Assembly: GCF_000373145.1 (NCBI RefSeq)
Contig: NZ_KB890602.1
Coordinates: forward strand, 338,483 to 402,482
Length of the DNA stretch: 64,000 nt
Direction of reading: 5' to 3'
Origin: Thermus oshimai DSM 12092
GTDB taxonomy: Bacteria; Deinococcota; Deinococci; Deinococcales; Thermaceae
Position numbers and translations under genes: made by a program. The notes beneath the pieces were generated by a model. The model saw only the letters and a list, made by a program, of their open reading frames with translations. It did no database searches and was not told where the DNA came from. Shown here piece after piece: positions 47,371 through 56,157 of the stretch (position 1 is the first letter of the stretch; every line of letters starts with the position of its first letter).

Positions 47371-47720
47371 CGCATCACCCCCTTCCACCACTCGTAGAGG
47401 AAGCCCGCCAGGAGGAGGAGGGTGAAGGCCAGAACCCCCAGGAAGCCGTAAAGCCCAAGCTCCCCCGCGCTCACCGCGTAGGGCCAGAGGAAGGCCACCT
47501 CCACGTCAAAGAGGATGAAGAGCATGGCCACCACGTAGAAGTGGACGGGAAAGCGCTTCACCTCCCCCGCGGGGTCGTTGCCCGATTCATAGGGCATGAG
47601 CTTGGCCCGCCCGGGCTTCTTGGGGCCGAGCAGGGCCCCCACCAAAAGGGCCGCCACCCCGATGAACAGGGCCACCCCCACGTAGATCAGAACGTTGATG
47701 TACTCCGCTATGGGCGCCAA
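47361..47720 (-). CDS. nuoA: NADH-quinone oxidoreductase subunit A (Nqo7), TTG start
   Basis: 119 residues, three membrane helices. [41 protein letters not shown] contains the conserved acidic helix and loop near the quinone site ([13 protein letters not shown] and [13 protein letters not shown]). The start codon is TTG at 47720, preceded by AGGAGGGG; no ATG or GTG fits the family N-terminus. First gene of the 14-gene operon. Confidence 0.94.
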   Translation of the reverse strand: MAPIAEYINVLIYVGVALFIGVAALLVGALLGPKKPGRAKLMPYESGNDPAGEVKRFPVHFYVVAMLFILFDVEVAFLWPYAVSAGELGLYGFLGVLAFTLLLLAGFLYEWWKGVMRWH

Positions 47721-47796
47721 GGTCCCCTCCTTTCGTGCCTACCTTCACGAGCTGGAGCCCCTAAACCCCCAAGGAGGCCCCGCCCGATTCCCGCCT

Positions 47797-47805
47797 ATCT
47801 TATCA
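47797..47805 (-). promoter_or_regulatory. Extended -10 element (TGATAAGAT) of the complex I operon
   Basis: Minus-strand TG-A-TAAGAT about 77 bases before the nuoA TTG. A TTGCGG lies 17 bases upstream of its first T. The leader of about 70 bases carries no obvious riboswitch. Confidence 0.45.
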
Positions 47806-47836
47806 CCTCCCCCTTTCCGCAAGCCGGGCGGGGTAC

Positions 47837-47870
47837 ACCAGGGGGTGGGCTATCGGTGTAAGCCCTCTGG

Positions 47871-47871
<1 letters not shown>
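47837..47871 (-). terminator. Imperfect hairpin after rsmA
   Basis: ACCAG (47837-47841) and CTGGT (47867-47871) enclose GGGCT (47847-47851) and AGCCC (47861-47865). It starts at the rsmA stop codon and precedes the nuo promoter, so it probably separates the two units. Confidence 0.45.
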
Positions 47872-49428
<1,557 letters not shown>

Positions 49429-49432
<4 letters not shown>

Positions 49433-50061
49433 CCCTTGAGGAGGTTCCTTAGCTCCCCGTAGAGCTTTTTGGTCTCCTCGGGGGTCTTGCCGTAGCCCCC
49501 GTACTTGGTGAGGATGCGGGCGGCCTCCTTACCCAGGCCCTTTTCCTTCAGCCTTTCCAGGAGCTGGTCTATGAGCCGGTGGGCTTCCGGTTTTTCTTCC
49601 TCCTCCACCGCCTCCTGCGCGGGAAGCCTAGGGGGGGTGAAGCGCCCCTTCTCCGCATCGTAGTCCACCCACTGCTTCTCCAGCCGGTAGAGGTAGCGCC
49701 CCACCCCAAACTTCACCGCGGCCCGCTTTAGGGCATCGGAGAAGGCGGCCTTTAGGGAGTCCCCCTCCCCCACGTCCTCCTTGGTCGTGCCGAGGACGGT
49801 GAGGCGGCACTTCACCTCCACCAGCCGCTCCCGCCTTTCCCCGCGCTCGTCCTTTAGGGTCCTTTCCGCGTCGGCCAGAACCTGGTACTCGTCGTGCCAG
49901 CCCTCGGGGCCCACCACCCGGTCCAGGCGGTCCAGGACGGTGCGGGCGTCCACGTAGGGGACCACCAGGGCTTTTTTCCGGTCCCGGGAGAGGGCCTCGA
50001 TGCGCCACTGGACCTCCTCCGGGGGGAAGGGCTCGGAAAGCTTCTGCCAAACTTCGTCCAT
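49429..50061 (-). CDS. ddrA: Rad52-family DNA end-protection protein, DdrA-like
   Basis: 210 residues. The N-terminal 140 residues follow the Rad52/DdrA pattern (QWRIEALSRDRKKALVVPYVDARTVLDRLDRVVGPEGWHDEYQVL, with the later VEVKCRLTVLG and SLKAAFSDALKRAAVKFGVGRYLYRL). DdrA proteins bind 3' single-stranded ends and are linked to damage tolerance in Deinococcus. The C-terminal part is a small helical domain (about 150-208). ATG 50061 is six bases after TACACT. Confidence 0.88.
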
Positions 50062-50067
50062 GCCTTA

Positions 50068-50073
50068 AGTGTA
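50068..50073 (-). promoter_or_regulatory. -10 element TACACT for ddrA, leaderless start
   Basis: Minus-strand TACACT ends six bases before the ddrA ATG. No 17-bp radiation/desiccation-type palindrome was recognised around it. Confidence 0.55.
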
Positions 50074-50112
50074 CTTCAGGGCCCTCTCACGAAGGGGGCG
50101 GGGGCTTTGGGG

Positions 50113-50118
50113 TAGGGT
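50113..50118 (+). promoter_or_regulatory. -10 element TAGGGT for the small secreted protein gene
   Basis: TAGGGT ends seven bases before the ATG at 50126, giving a leaderless start. Back to back with the ddrA promoter. Confidence 0.45.
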
Positions 50119-50125
50119 TAGGGGT

Positions 50126-50464
50126 ATGGGTAAGACCGTTTTCCTCCTCCCGTTTTTGGCCCTGGCCTTGGCCCTCGAGGTCCAGCTCTCCGCCTCCCTA
50201 AGCGTTACCCTCTTTCCCCAGGCGGTGGTGGTGGAGCGCATCCCTGAGCCCCAGGGGGTGGTGGTGGTCTACCAGGCCCGGGGGGCGGAGGCCATCTTCC
50301 GCTACCACGACGAGGACCTTAGGCGCCGGGGCTGGGTAAGGGTGAAGTACGAGGTGAAGAAGGACGAGTGGAAGGCGGAGTACCGCAAGGGGAAGGCCAA
50401 GGCCCGCCTTTCCGTCAAGGACAAGAAGGGCCGGGTGGAGGTGCGGCTTAGGGAAGGGGACTAG
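50126..50464 (+). CDS. Small secreted basic protein, unknown function
   Basis: 112 residues, family not recognised. Residues 1-17 form a clear signal peptide (MGKTVFLLPFLALALALE). The mature part has beta-rich segments followed by a Lys/Arg/Glu-rich stretch (KYEVKKDEWKAEYRKGKAKARLSVKDKKGRVEVRL), which may bind anionic surface polymers. An upstream in-frame start at 50069 would lie across two promoters and adds no recognisable signal. The stop codon lies within the -35 box of tRNA-Ala. Confidence 0.6.
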   Translation: MGKTVFLLPFLALALALEVQLSASLSVTLFPQAVVVERIPEPQGVVVVYQARGAEAIFRYHDEDLRRRGWVRVKYEVKKDEWKAEYRKGKAKARLSVKDKKGRVEVRLREGD

Positions 50465-50490
50465 ACAAGGAAAGGCCCCCTCGCTATCCT
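50462..50490 (+). promoter_or_regulatory. Promoter of tRNA-Ala
   Basis: TAGACA (50462-50467), exact 17-base spacer, TATCCT (50485-50490), ending 11 bases before the tRNA. Confidence 0.65.
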
Positions 50491-50501
50491 AAAGGGCGCG
50501 T

Positions 50502-50577
50502 GGGGCCGTGGCGCAGCTGGGAGCGCGCCTGAATCGCACTCAGGAGGTCACGGGTTCGAGTCCCGTCGGCTCCACCA
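50502..50577 (+). tRNA. tRNA-Ala(CGC)
   Basis: 76 bases with CCA encoded (50575-50577). Acceptor GGGGCCG pairs with CGGCTCC and includes G3-U70, the alanine identity pair. Anticodon stem CCTGA/TCAGG with loop ATCGCAC gives anticodon CGC (reads GCG). TTCGAGTC-type T loop is normal. Confidence 0.97.
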
Positions 50578-50583
50578 AGCCTA

Positions 50584-50609
50584 GGCCCTCCAGGGCTTCC
50601 TGGAGGGCC
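50584..50609 (+). terminator. Terminator of tRNA-Ala
   Basis: Perfect 11-bp stem (50584-50594 with 50599-50609), GCTT loop, followed by CTCTGCT. It can also end the leftward flavin reductase gene. Confidence 0.7.
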
Positions 50610-50632
50610 CTCTGCTCATGGATGGGGGCGCT

Positions 50633-51112
50633 TTAGCCCCCGTAGAACCAGCCCGTGTCCCACATGACCAGGGGCTTGGCCTCCTCCCTGACCCCCGCCT
50701 CCACCACCTCGGCCACCACCAGGCTGTGGTCCCCCAGGGCGAGGAGGGCCCGGACCTCGGCCTCGAGCCAGTAGGGGAGCTCGGTGAGGAGGGGGAGGCC
50801 AAAGGTGGGGGAGGGTTCAAAGGGGTGGCCGTTTAGGGTGTTCCCCTCCCTTTTGGTGGGCTTGAAGAAGTCCTGGGCGATGGCCTTCTGGTCCGCCCGT
50901 AGGGTCATGAGGGCGAGCCGGCCCGTCTTGGCGATGAGGGCGTGGAGGTGGCTTTCCCGCTTCACCCCCAGGGCGATGAGGGGGGGCTGGAAGGAGGCCT
51001 GGGTGACCCAGTTCACCGTGCCCGCGGCGAGGTCCTCCCCGTCTTGGGCCGTGAGGATGTAAAGGCCGTAGGTGAAGCTCCTCAGGGCTTTCTTCTTCGC
51101 TTCCTGGTCCAT
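50633..51112 (-). CDS. Flavin reductase-like FMN-binding protein
   Basis: 159 residues of the flavin reductase domain family (split-barrel). Typical segments: RSFTYGLYILTAQDG, VNWVTQASFQPPLIALGV, KPTKREGNTLNGHPFEPS and LGDHSLVVAEVVEAGV. Such proteins supply reduced flavin to a monooxygenase or simply bind FMN; no partner oxygenase lies nearby. A TAGATT hexamer is nine bases from the ATG. Confidence 0.85.
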   Translation of the reverse strand: MDQEAKKKALRSFTYGLYILTAQDGEDLAAGTVNWVTQASFQPPLIALGVKRESHLHALIAKTGRLALMTLRADQKAIAQDFFKPTKREGNTLNGHPFEPSPTFGLPLLTELPYWLEAEVRALLALGDHSLVVAEVVEAGVREEAKPLVMWDTGWFYGG

Positions 51113-51121
51113 AGCGGGGCC

Positions 51122-51127
51122 AATCTA
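51122..51127 (-). promoter_or_regulatory. Possible -10 element TAGATT for the flavin reductase gene
   Basis: Minus-strand TAGATT nine bases before the ATG at 51112. It overlaps the end of the upstream TPR gene region. Confidence 0.35.
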
Positions 51128-51131
51128 CCCC

Positions 51132-53024
51132 CTAGGGCCTTTCCCCCTCAAGGACCCAGTTCACGAAGGCGTTCACCGCGTCCTGGTCCCCAAGGAGCTC
51201 CGGGGCCTCCACCACCTTTTCGTAGAAGGCCCGGGCGAGCTCCGGGGTGGCCTCTCTTAGGAGCTCCTGGACGCTTTTCCCCGCGAAGGGCCCGCCCTTC
51301 AGGGGGCTTCTTAGGCGCTCGGAGGTGGCGAGGGGGGCGGCCTCCCTGAGGGCCTCCGCCGTCCTTTCCAGCAGGAGAACCTCGCCCCGTTCCCCCAGGG
51401 CCTCCTCCGGGGTGAGGAGGTCCCGCCCGGAGAGGTCCTTGGGCAGGAGGCCTAGGGCGTAGAGCTTTCGGGCCAGGCTCGGGGGGCCCACCTCCAGGGG
51501 GAGGCTTGCCCGGGCCGGGCCGTAGCGGACCTCCAGGGTGTACCGCCCGGGGGCCTTGGGGGTCACCGCGGGGCCCGTTTCCACCAGGGCGGTGGTGAGG
51601 GGAGGGAAGCCCAGGGGCTTGGCCTCCTCCGCCACGGGCCCTTCGGGGGCTAGGAGGGCCACCCGGAGCTCCCCTTTGGGGAGGAAGGGGCTTCCCTCCA
51701 GGCGCACCTCGGGGAAGATGGCCTCCCCGGCCCGGAAGGGCCTGGCGTCCCGGTCGCCCGGGATGAGGACCAGCCGGAGGAGGGTTAGGGCCACCCCGTC
51801 CCCTTCCAGCCGTTTTAGGGCTCTTTGGGCCAGGGGGGCGGCGGGGTGGCGGGGGCGGGCCTCCAGGAAGGCCCGGTAGAGGGCCTTGGCCTCGAGGCCC
51901 GCCCGCTCCGAGAGGTAGGCCCGGAAGAAGAGGGCGAGGGGCTCTTCCCGCTCCTCCAGGTCCTTGAGGGCGGCCTCCACGTCTTCCCCTTCGTCCAGCC
52001 TTAAGGCGCGGTCGTAGGCGGCCTTGGCCCCCAGGACGTCCCCATAGATCGCCCGGAAAAGCCCCAGGTTGTAGTAGGCGGTGGCGTTTGGGGCAAGCCT
52101 TACCGCCCGCTCCGAGGCCAGGATGGCCCGGGGGAGGTCCCCCGTGAGGTAGTGGGCCCAGCCCAGGTTGGTCCAGTAGAGCCAGTGGTCGGGCCGGAGC
52201 TTTAGGGCCTTGAGGAGGGCCTCCCGGGCCTCCTCCCCCCTTCCTTCCTCGAAGGCGGCGAAGCTCACCTCCTCCCAGGCGAAGGCCAGGTAGGGGTAGG
52301 CCTCCGCCAGGGCGCGGGCGCTTCCCTTCCAGCGCCCGTCCTCCAGGGCCCGGTAGAGGAGGTGGGCGGTGAGCCGGTCCAGAAGCCCCCCCTTCTCCAG
52401 GCCCTCCGCGGCCCGTAGGGCCTCCTCCTTCTTCCCCTGGGCCAGGAGGTCCAGGGCCTCGTAGGCCGCTGGAGGCCTCCCCTGCCAGAGGAGGAGGAGC
52501 CTCCCCGGAAGGAGGCCTTCCAAAAGCCCGCTTCCCCGGCCTTCCTTAAGGTCCAGGGCGGATCGGTGCAGGGGATCGGGGTCTTCCCCTTGGGCCAGGG
52601 CCCGGAGCCTCTCCTCGGGGAGAAGGGGCTCGGGGAGGGGACTATAGCGGGGGGCGAGGCCCTTCCCCTGGAGCCAGAGCCAGGCGAGCCCGGGGGTTGG
52701 GAAAAGCCCCTCCTCCACCCCGTCCCCCTTTGCCAGGAAGACCCTCAGGCCCCGTTCCTCCTCCCGGCCCAGGAGGACCCAGTCCGCGCCGGTGATCTCC
52801 CGGGCCAAGGCGGCCCCCGCTTGGGTGTACAGCCCTCCCACGAGCTCATACCCCTGCCGCCAGGGGGGCTCGGGGAGGAGGAGGGCGAGAAGGGTGGGCG
52901 GGGGGGCTTGGAGCCCCAGGGCGAAGGCCTGGGCCAGCTGGTACCCCCTAGGCCCCTCAAAGGGCAGAACCAGGCCCTGGGCCAGGGCCGGGACCAGGAA
53001 AAGGAGAAGGGCAAGCCGCTTCAT
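51132..53024 (-). CDS. Large secreted TPR-repeat protein, unknown function
   Basis: 630 residues. Signal peptide at 1-16 (MKRLALLLFLVPALAQ). Residues about 20-110 form a globular part (TPTLLALLLPEP..., TGADWVLLGREEERGLRVFLAKGD) that resembles domains predicting periplasmic carbohydrate or nucleotide binding only loosely. From about 240 to 400 there are TPR-like helical repeats (DHWLYWTNLGWAHYLTGDLPRAILASERAVRLAPNATAYYNLGLF). The C-terminal third has beta-rich extracytoplasmic domains (GRYTLEVRYGPARASLPLEVG). TPR part is clear; function is not known. Sits beside wecG, so an envelope-polymer role is possible. Confidence 0.75.
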   Translation of the reverse strand: MKRLALLLFLVPALAQGLVLPFEGPRGYQLAQAFALGLQAPPPTLLALLLPEPPWRQGYELVGGLYTQAGAALAREITGADWVLLGREEERGLRVFLAKGDGVEEGLFPTPGLAWLWLQGKGLAPRYSPLPEPLLPEERLRALAQGEDPDPLHRSALDLKEGRGSGLLEGLLPGRLLLLWQGRPPAAYEALDLLAQGKKEEALRAAEGLEKGGLLDRLTAHLLYRALEDGRWKGSARALAEAYPYLAFAWEEVSFAAFEEGRGEEAREALLKALKLRPDHWLYWTNLGWAHYLTGDLPRAILASERAVRLAPNATAYYNLGLFRAIYGDVLGAKAAYDRALRLDEGEDVEAALKDLEEREEPLALFFRAYLSERAGLEAKALYRAFLEARPRHPAAPLAQRALKRLEGDGVALTLLRLVLIPGDRDARPFRAGEAIFPEVRLEGSPFLPKGELRVALLAPEGPVAEEAKPLGFPPLTTALVETGPAVTPKAPGRYTLEVRYGPARASLPLEVGPPSLARKLYALGLLPKDLSGRDLLTPEEALGERGEVLLLERTAEALREAAPLATSERLRSPLKGGPFAGKSVQELLREATPELARAFYEKVVEAPELLGDQDAVNAFVNWVLEGERP

Positions 53025-53030
53025 GCCCCC

Positions 53031-53036
53031 ATGCTA
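53031..53036 (-). promoter_or_regulatory. -10 element TAGCAT for the TPR gene, leaderless start
   Basis: Minus-strand TAGCAT ends six bases before the ATG at 53024 and overlaps the wecG stop codon. Confidence 0.5.
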
Positions 53037-53738
53037 GCCTTTTTCCCTGAGGACCATGTAAGCGAAGCGGAAAAGCCTGGGGGCCCGGCGCCAGCGCTTA
53101 GGGTCCAGGCCCACCCGTAAGAGCCACTCCAGCCCCAGCCGCTGGGCCCAAAGGGGGGGGCGTTTGGCCTCCCCCGCCAGCACGTCCAGGGTGCCCCCCA
53201 CCCCCATGGCCACCCGGGCCCCTAGGTGGGCCTTGTTCCGGTGGATGAAGACCTCCTGCCGCTCCCCCATGCCCACCAGGAGAAGGTCGGGGGCTTTCTT
53301 TTGGATGTCCTCCAGGACAGGGCCTTCCTCCCGGAAGTAGCCGTGGTGGAAGCCCACCACCTCCCCCCCAAGCCGGGCCACCTCTTTGGCCGCCTTTTCC
53401 GCCACCCCGGGCCTTCCCCCAAGCAGGTAGACCCGGAGGCCGGGAAAACGCCCGAGGAGGGCCAGGGTGAGGTCTATCCCGGTGACCCGTTCCTTAAGCT
53501 CCACTCCGCAAAGCCTTTGGGCCGCCCAGAGGATCCCCACCCCGTCCGGGGTGACGAGCTCGGCCTCGAGGACCGCCCGCCTCAAGGCCTCGTCCTCCTG
53601 GGCCCGCACGGCGATCTCCGGGTTCAGGGTGACCACCTGGTGCGCCCCCCCCTCCTCCAGGAAGCGCCCGATGCGCTCCAAAGCCCCTTCCATGTCCACG
53701 GGGTCTAAGGGGAGGCCGAGGAGGGTTAGCCGTTCCAT
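53034..53738 (-). CDS. WecG/TagA/CpsF-family glycosyltransferase
   Basis: 234 residues. Family members add N-acetylmannosaminuronate-type or related sugars to a lipid-linked precursor for surface polymers. Motifs: VVTLNPEIAVRAQEDEALRRAVLEAELVTPDGVGILWAAQRL and GGRPGVAEKAAKEVARLGGEVVGFHHGYFR, and LLVGMGERQEVFIHRNKAHLGARVAMGVGGTLDVLAGEAKRPPLWAQRLGLEWLLRV near the C-terminus (quoted in pieces). The start overlaps the ComB-like gene by 13 bases, so the two are co-translated. Confidence 0.88.
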   Translation of the reverse strand: MERLTLLGLPLDPVDMEGALERIGRFLEEGGAHQVVTLNPEIAVRAQEDEALRRAVLEAELVTPDGVGILWAAQRLCGVELKERVTGIDLTLALLGRFPGLRVYLLGGRPGVAEKAAKEVARLGGEVVGFHHGYFREEGPVLEDIQKKAPDLLLVGMGERQEVFIHRNKAHLGARVAMGVGGTLDVLAGEAKRPPLWAQRLGLEWLLRVGLDPKRWRRAPRLFRFAYMVLREKG

Positions 53739-54442
53739 GGCGCGAAGCGGTAGGCCAGGCGGTCCTGGCTCAGGCCGTAGGCCGCCTTGGGGTAGCGGCG
53801 CTTTTCCACCAGCGTGGGCACCACCGGGTCCACCCCGATGAGGCTGGCTAGGGCCAGCTCCTCCGTGCGCCCCTGGCGGTGGAGGGCCTGCCCTTCCTCG
53901 CTCTGGAACAGGGCCTCCTGGGGGTCGGGGAAGGCCTTGAGGAGGAGGGCGGCCATGTGGGGGGGGCCTTCGGGCCGGAGGCGCTTTAGGAGGAAGCCCG
54001 CGGCCACCAGGGCCGAGAGGAGGGGCTCAGGGGCCCCCGCGGGCCTTAAGGTGAGGCCCTTTTCCCCGGAGAACCGTTCCAGGACGGCCTTGGCGTTGCG
54101 GAAGTTGGCCAGGTAGACCTCTTCCTCCTCCGGGAGGAGGCTTTCGTACAGGGTGGGGGCCGCCAGGATGGGGAGGCGGCCTTCCACCTGAAGCCCCGGC
54201 AGGTCCGCCAGGGCCAGGCGGCCGTGGAAGCCCTCAGGGGGGAACCCCTCCGCCTCTCCCAAAAGGAGGGCCTTGGCCCCGAGCTCCTCCGCCAGGAGCC
54301 GGGCCACCTTGGGCCCGGGGGCCACCCAGACCGCCTCCGCGCCCCGGGCGAGGAGGGCGGTGAGGAGGCTTCCCGCGGGGAGGACCTCCACCAGGAGAAG
54401 GGGGCCCTGGGCCGGGGTTCGGCACAGGTCAAGCCGGCACAC
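53726..54442 (-). CDS. ComB-like (2-phosphosulfolactate phosphatase family) protein
   Basis: 238 residues. The layout (VEVLPAGSLLTALLARGAEAVWVAPG, LLLGEAEGFPPEGF, NFRNAKAVLERF) resembles the ComB family, but the usual TTNGT-like active-site motif reads LAAPTLYESL, so catalysis is uncertain. Coenzyme M synthesis is not expected in Thermus. GTG start at 54442 is six bases after TATGAT. It is co-translated with the WecG gene, which suggests a role in surface polymer assembly instead. Confidence 0.55.
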   Translation of the reverse strand: MCRLDLCRTPAQGPLLLVEVLPAGSLLTALLARGAEAVWVAPGPKVARLLAEELGAKALLLGEAEGFPPEGFHGRLALADLPGLQVEGRLPILAAPTLYESLLPEEEEVYLANFRNAKAVLERFSGEKGLTLRPAGAPEPLLSALVAAGFLLKRLRPEGPPHMAALLLKAFPDPQEALFQSEEGQALHRQGRTEELALASLIGVDPVVPTLVEKRRYPKAAYGLSQDRLAYRFAPWNG

Positions 54443-54448
54443 GCCGCC

Positions 54449-54454
54449 ATCATA
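54449..54454 (-). promoter_or_regulatory. -10 element TATGAT for the ComB-like gene, leaderless start
   Basis: Minus-strand TATGAT ends six bases before the GTG at 54442. Faces the thiL promoter five bases away. Confidence 0.55.
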
Positions 54455-54459
54455 CCCTG

Positions 54460-54465
54460 TACCTT
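54460..54465 (+). promoter_or_regulatory. -10 element TACCTT for thiL, leaderless start
   Basis: TACCTT ends six bases before the thiL ATG. A TACCCT at 54453-54458 is an alternative. No TPP riboswitch motif is present: the space is only about 30 bases. Confidence 0.5.
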
Positions 54466-54471
54466 AGGGGC

Positions 54472-55407
54472 ATGCGGCTTCGGGACATCGGGGAAAGGGC
54501 CCTCCTCAAGGGGCTTGCCCCCCTGGGCTACCCGGAAGGAGCCCCCCTCCCTCCGGGGGACGACGCGGGGGGGGTGTGGGTGGGGGAGGGGGCCTGGCTC
54601 CTGAAGACGGACGGCTTCCTCTACCGGGAGGTGGCCCTAAAGGGGATGGGCCCCTTTGAGGTGGGCTTCCGGGGGGTGGCGGCCACGGCCTCGGACCTCC
54701 TCGCCAAGATGGCCCGGCCCCTGGGCTTCACCCTGGGCCTTTTCCTCCCCGAGGACCTGGAGGTGGACTTCGCGAGGCGGCTGGTGGAGGGGGCGGCGGA
54801 GGCGGCGAGGCGGCTTGGGGCCTTTCTCCTCGGGGGGGACACCAACCGGGGGCCTGAGGTGGCCCTCACGGTGAGCGGCTTTGGCCCCGCCCGGGCCCCC
54901 CTGCCCCGGAGGGCCCTCCCCGGGGACCTCCTCTACCTCGCGGGGGACCGCTGGGGGCGGGTGGGGGCCGCCATCCGGGCCCACTACCAGGGGCGGGCCC
55001 TCGAGGCCTTCCCCCTCATCCGGGAGGCGGCCTTCTACCCCCTGCCGCGCCTCGAGCTCCTGGCCCTAGAGGGCCTCCTCCGGGGGGCCTTGGACTCCTC
55101 CGATGGCCTGGCAGAAACCCTCTGGCAGGTCTCGGAGCTTGGGGTGCGGGTGGACCTCGAGGCCCTCCCCCTTCACCCCGATGTCCTGGCCTTCGCCGGG
55201 GGGGAGGGGGAGGCCAGGGCGCTGGTCCTCTATGGGGGCGAGGAGTTTGAGGCGGTGCTCCTGGTGCCCCCGGAAAGGGAGAGCGAGGTCCTGGCCCGCG
55301 CGGAAGGGGCCGGGCTTCCCCTCTTCCGCGCAGGAAGGGTGGGGGAGGGGGAGGGGGTGTACTTCTGGGGCGAGCTCGTGCCCCGGCAGGGGTACACCCA
55401 CTTTTAA
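54472..55407 (+). CDS. thiL: Thiamine-monophosphate kinase ThiL
   Basis: Phosphorylates thiamine phosphate to thiamine diphosphate with ATP. 311 residues with the AIR-synthase-like fold motifs LPPGDDAGG, LLKTDGFL, FLLGGDTNRG, DSSDGLAETLWQ and VLYGGEEFEAV. ATG 54472 follows TACCTT. Divergent from the ComB-like gene. Confidence 0.92.
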   Translation: MRLRDIGERALLKGLAPLGYPEGAPLPPGDDAGGVWVGEGAWLLKTDGFLYREVALKGMGPFEVGFRGVAATASDLLAKMARPLGFTLGLFLPEDLEVDFARRLVEGAAEAARRLGAFLLGGDTNRGPEVALTVSGFGPARAPLPRRALPGDLLYLAGDRWGRVGAAIRAHYQGRALEAFPLIREAAFYPLPRLELLALEGLLRGALDSSDGLAETLWQVSELGVRVDLEALPLHPDVLAFAGGEGEARALVLYGGEEFEAVLLVPPERESEVLARAEGAGLPLFRAGRVGEGEGVYFWGELVPRQGYTHF

Positions 55408-55413
55408 GCGCTC

Positions 55414-55431
55414 CCGGAGCTTTCGCTCCGG
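55414..55431 (+). terminator. Terminator of thiL
   Basis: CCGGAGC (55414-55420) TTTC loop GCTCCGG (55425-55431), followed by T-rich CTTCTGTTCTTTCGTT. Confidence 0.65.
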
Positions 55432-55479
55432 CGGGATCCTTCTGTTCTTTCGTTCACAAAAGCCCGCGCCCCTCCCCCT

Positions 55480-55485
55480 TACCCT
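55480..55485 (+). promoter_or_regulatory. -10 element TACCCT for the nitroreductase gene, leaderless start
   Basis: TACCCT ends eight bases before the ATG at 55494. Confidence 0.45.
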
Positions 55486-55493
55486 ATGGCCCT

Positions 55494-56111
55494 ATGACGA
55501 CCCTACCCAAGCCCGGCGACGTGCGCACCGCCGCCCTGGAAAGGCGCTCCATCCGCCGCTACAGGCCCGACCCCATCCCCGAGCCCCTCCTTAGGGAGGT
55601 CCTGGAACTGGCCCTGAAGGCCCCTTCCGCCTGGAACCTCCAGCCCTGGCGCATCCTGGCGGTGCGGGACCCGGAGCTGAAAAGGGCCCTCAAGGAAGCC
55701 TCCTTCGGCCAGCGCCAGGTGGAGGAGGCCCCGGTGGTCCTGGTCCTCTACGCGGACATGGAGGACGCCCTGGCCCACCTGGAGGAGGTCATCCACCCGG
55801 GCGTGCAAGGGGAAAGGCGCGAGGCCCAGAAGGCCAGCATCCTGAAGGCCTTCGCCGGGATGGACCCCAAGGCGCGGGCCCAGTGGGGGGCGGGGCAGAG
55901 CTACATCCTCCTGGGCTACCTCCTCCTTCTCCTCCAGGGGTACGGCCTGGCCAGCGTGCCCATGCTGGGCTTTGACCCCGAGCGGGTGAAGGCCCTTCTG
56001 GGCCTGCCCGCCCACGCGGCCATCCCCGCCCTCCTCCCCGTGGGCTACCCCGCGGAGGAGGGCTTCCCCCACCACCGCCTGCCCCTGGAGCGGGTGGTGC
56101 GCTTCCTTTAA
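55494..56111 (+). CDS. Nitroreductase-family flavoprotein
   Basis: 205 residues of the FMN-dependent nitroreductase superfamily: ALERRSIRRYRPDPIPEPLLREVLELALKAPSAWNLQPWRILAV holds the FMN-binding Arg-Ser-Arg cluster and the APSAWNLQPW motif. LLGYLLLLLQGYGLASVPMLGF is also typical. True substrate unknown; candidates include quinones, nitroaromatics or a role in cofactor synthesis. Confidence 0.9.
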   Translation: MTTLPKPGDVRTAALERRSIRRYRPDPIPEPLLREVLELALKAPSAWNLQPWRILAVRDPELKRALKEASFGQRQVEEAPVVLVLYADMEDALAHLEEVIHPGVQGERREAQKASILKAFAGMDPKARAQWGAGQSYILLGYLLLLLQGYGLASVPMLGFDPERVKALLGLPAHAAIPALLPVGYPAEEGFPHHRLPLERVVRFL

Positions 56112-56145
56112 GCGCCCCCGGCGGGTTGGGCAAGGGGGTTGCCCC

Positions 56146-56151
56146 TATACT
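56146..56151 (+). promoter_or_regulatory. -10 element TATACT for the his genes, leaderless start
   Basis: Near-consensus TATACT ends six bases before the hisC ATG. Confidence 0.65.
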
Positions 56152-56157
56152 TGACCC

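Noticed and set aside
50502-50577. Integration (att) site at tRNA-Ala
   Set aside because: No integrase, no repeated 3' tRNA fragment and no change in gene content were seen near the tRNA.
54443-54471. TPP riboswitch upstream of thiL
   Set aside because: The intergenic region is only 29 bases, far too short.
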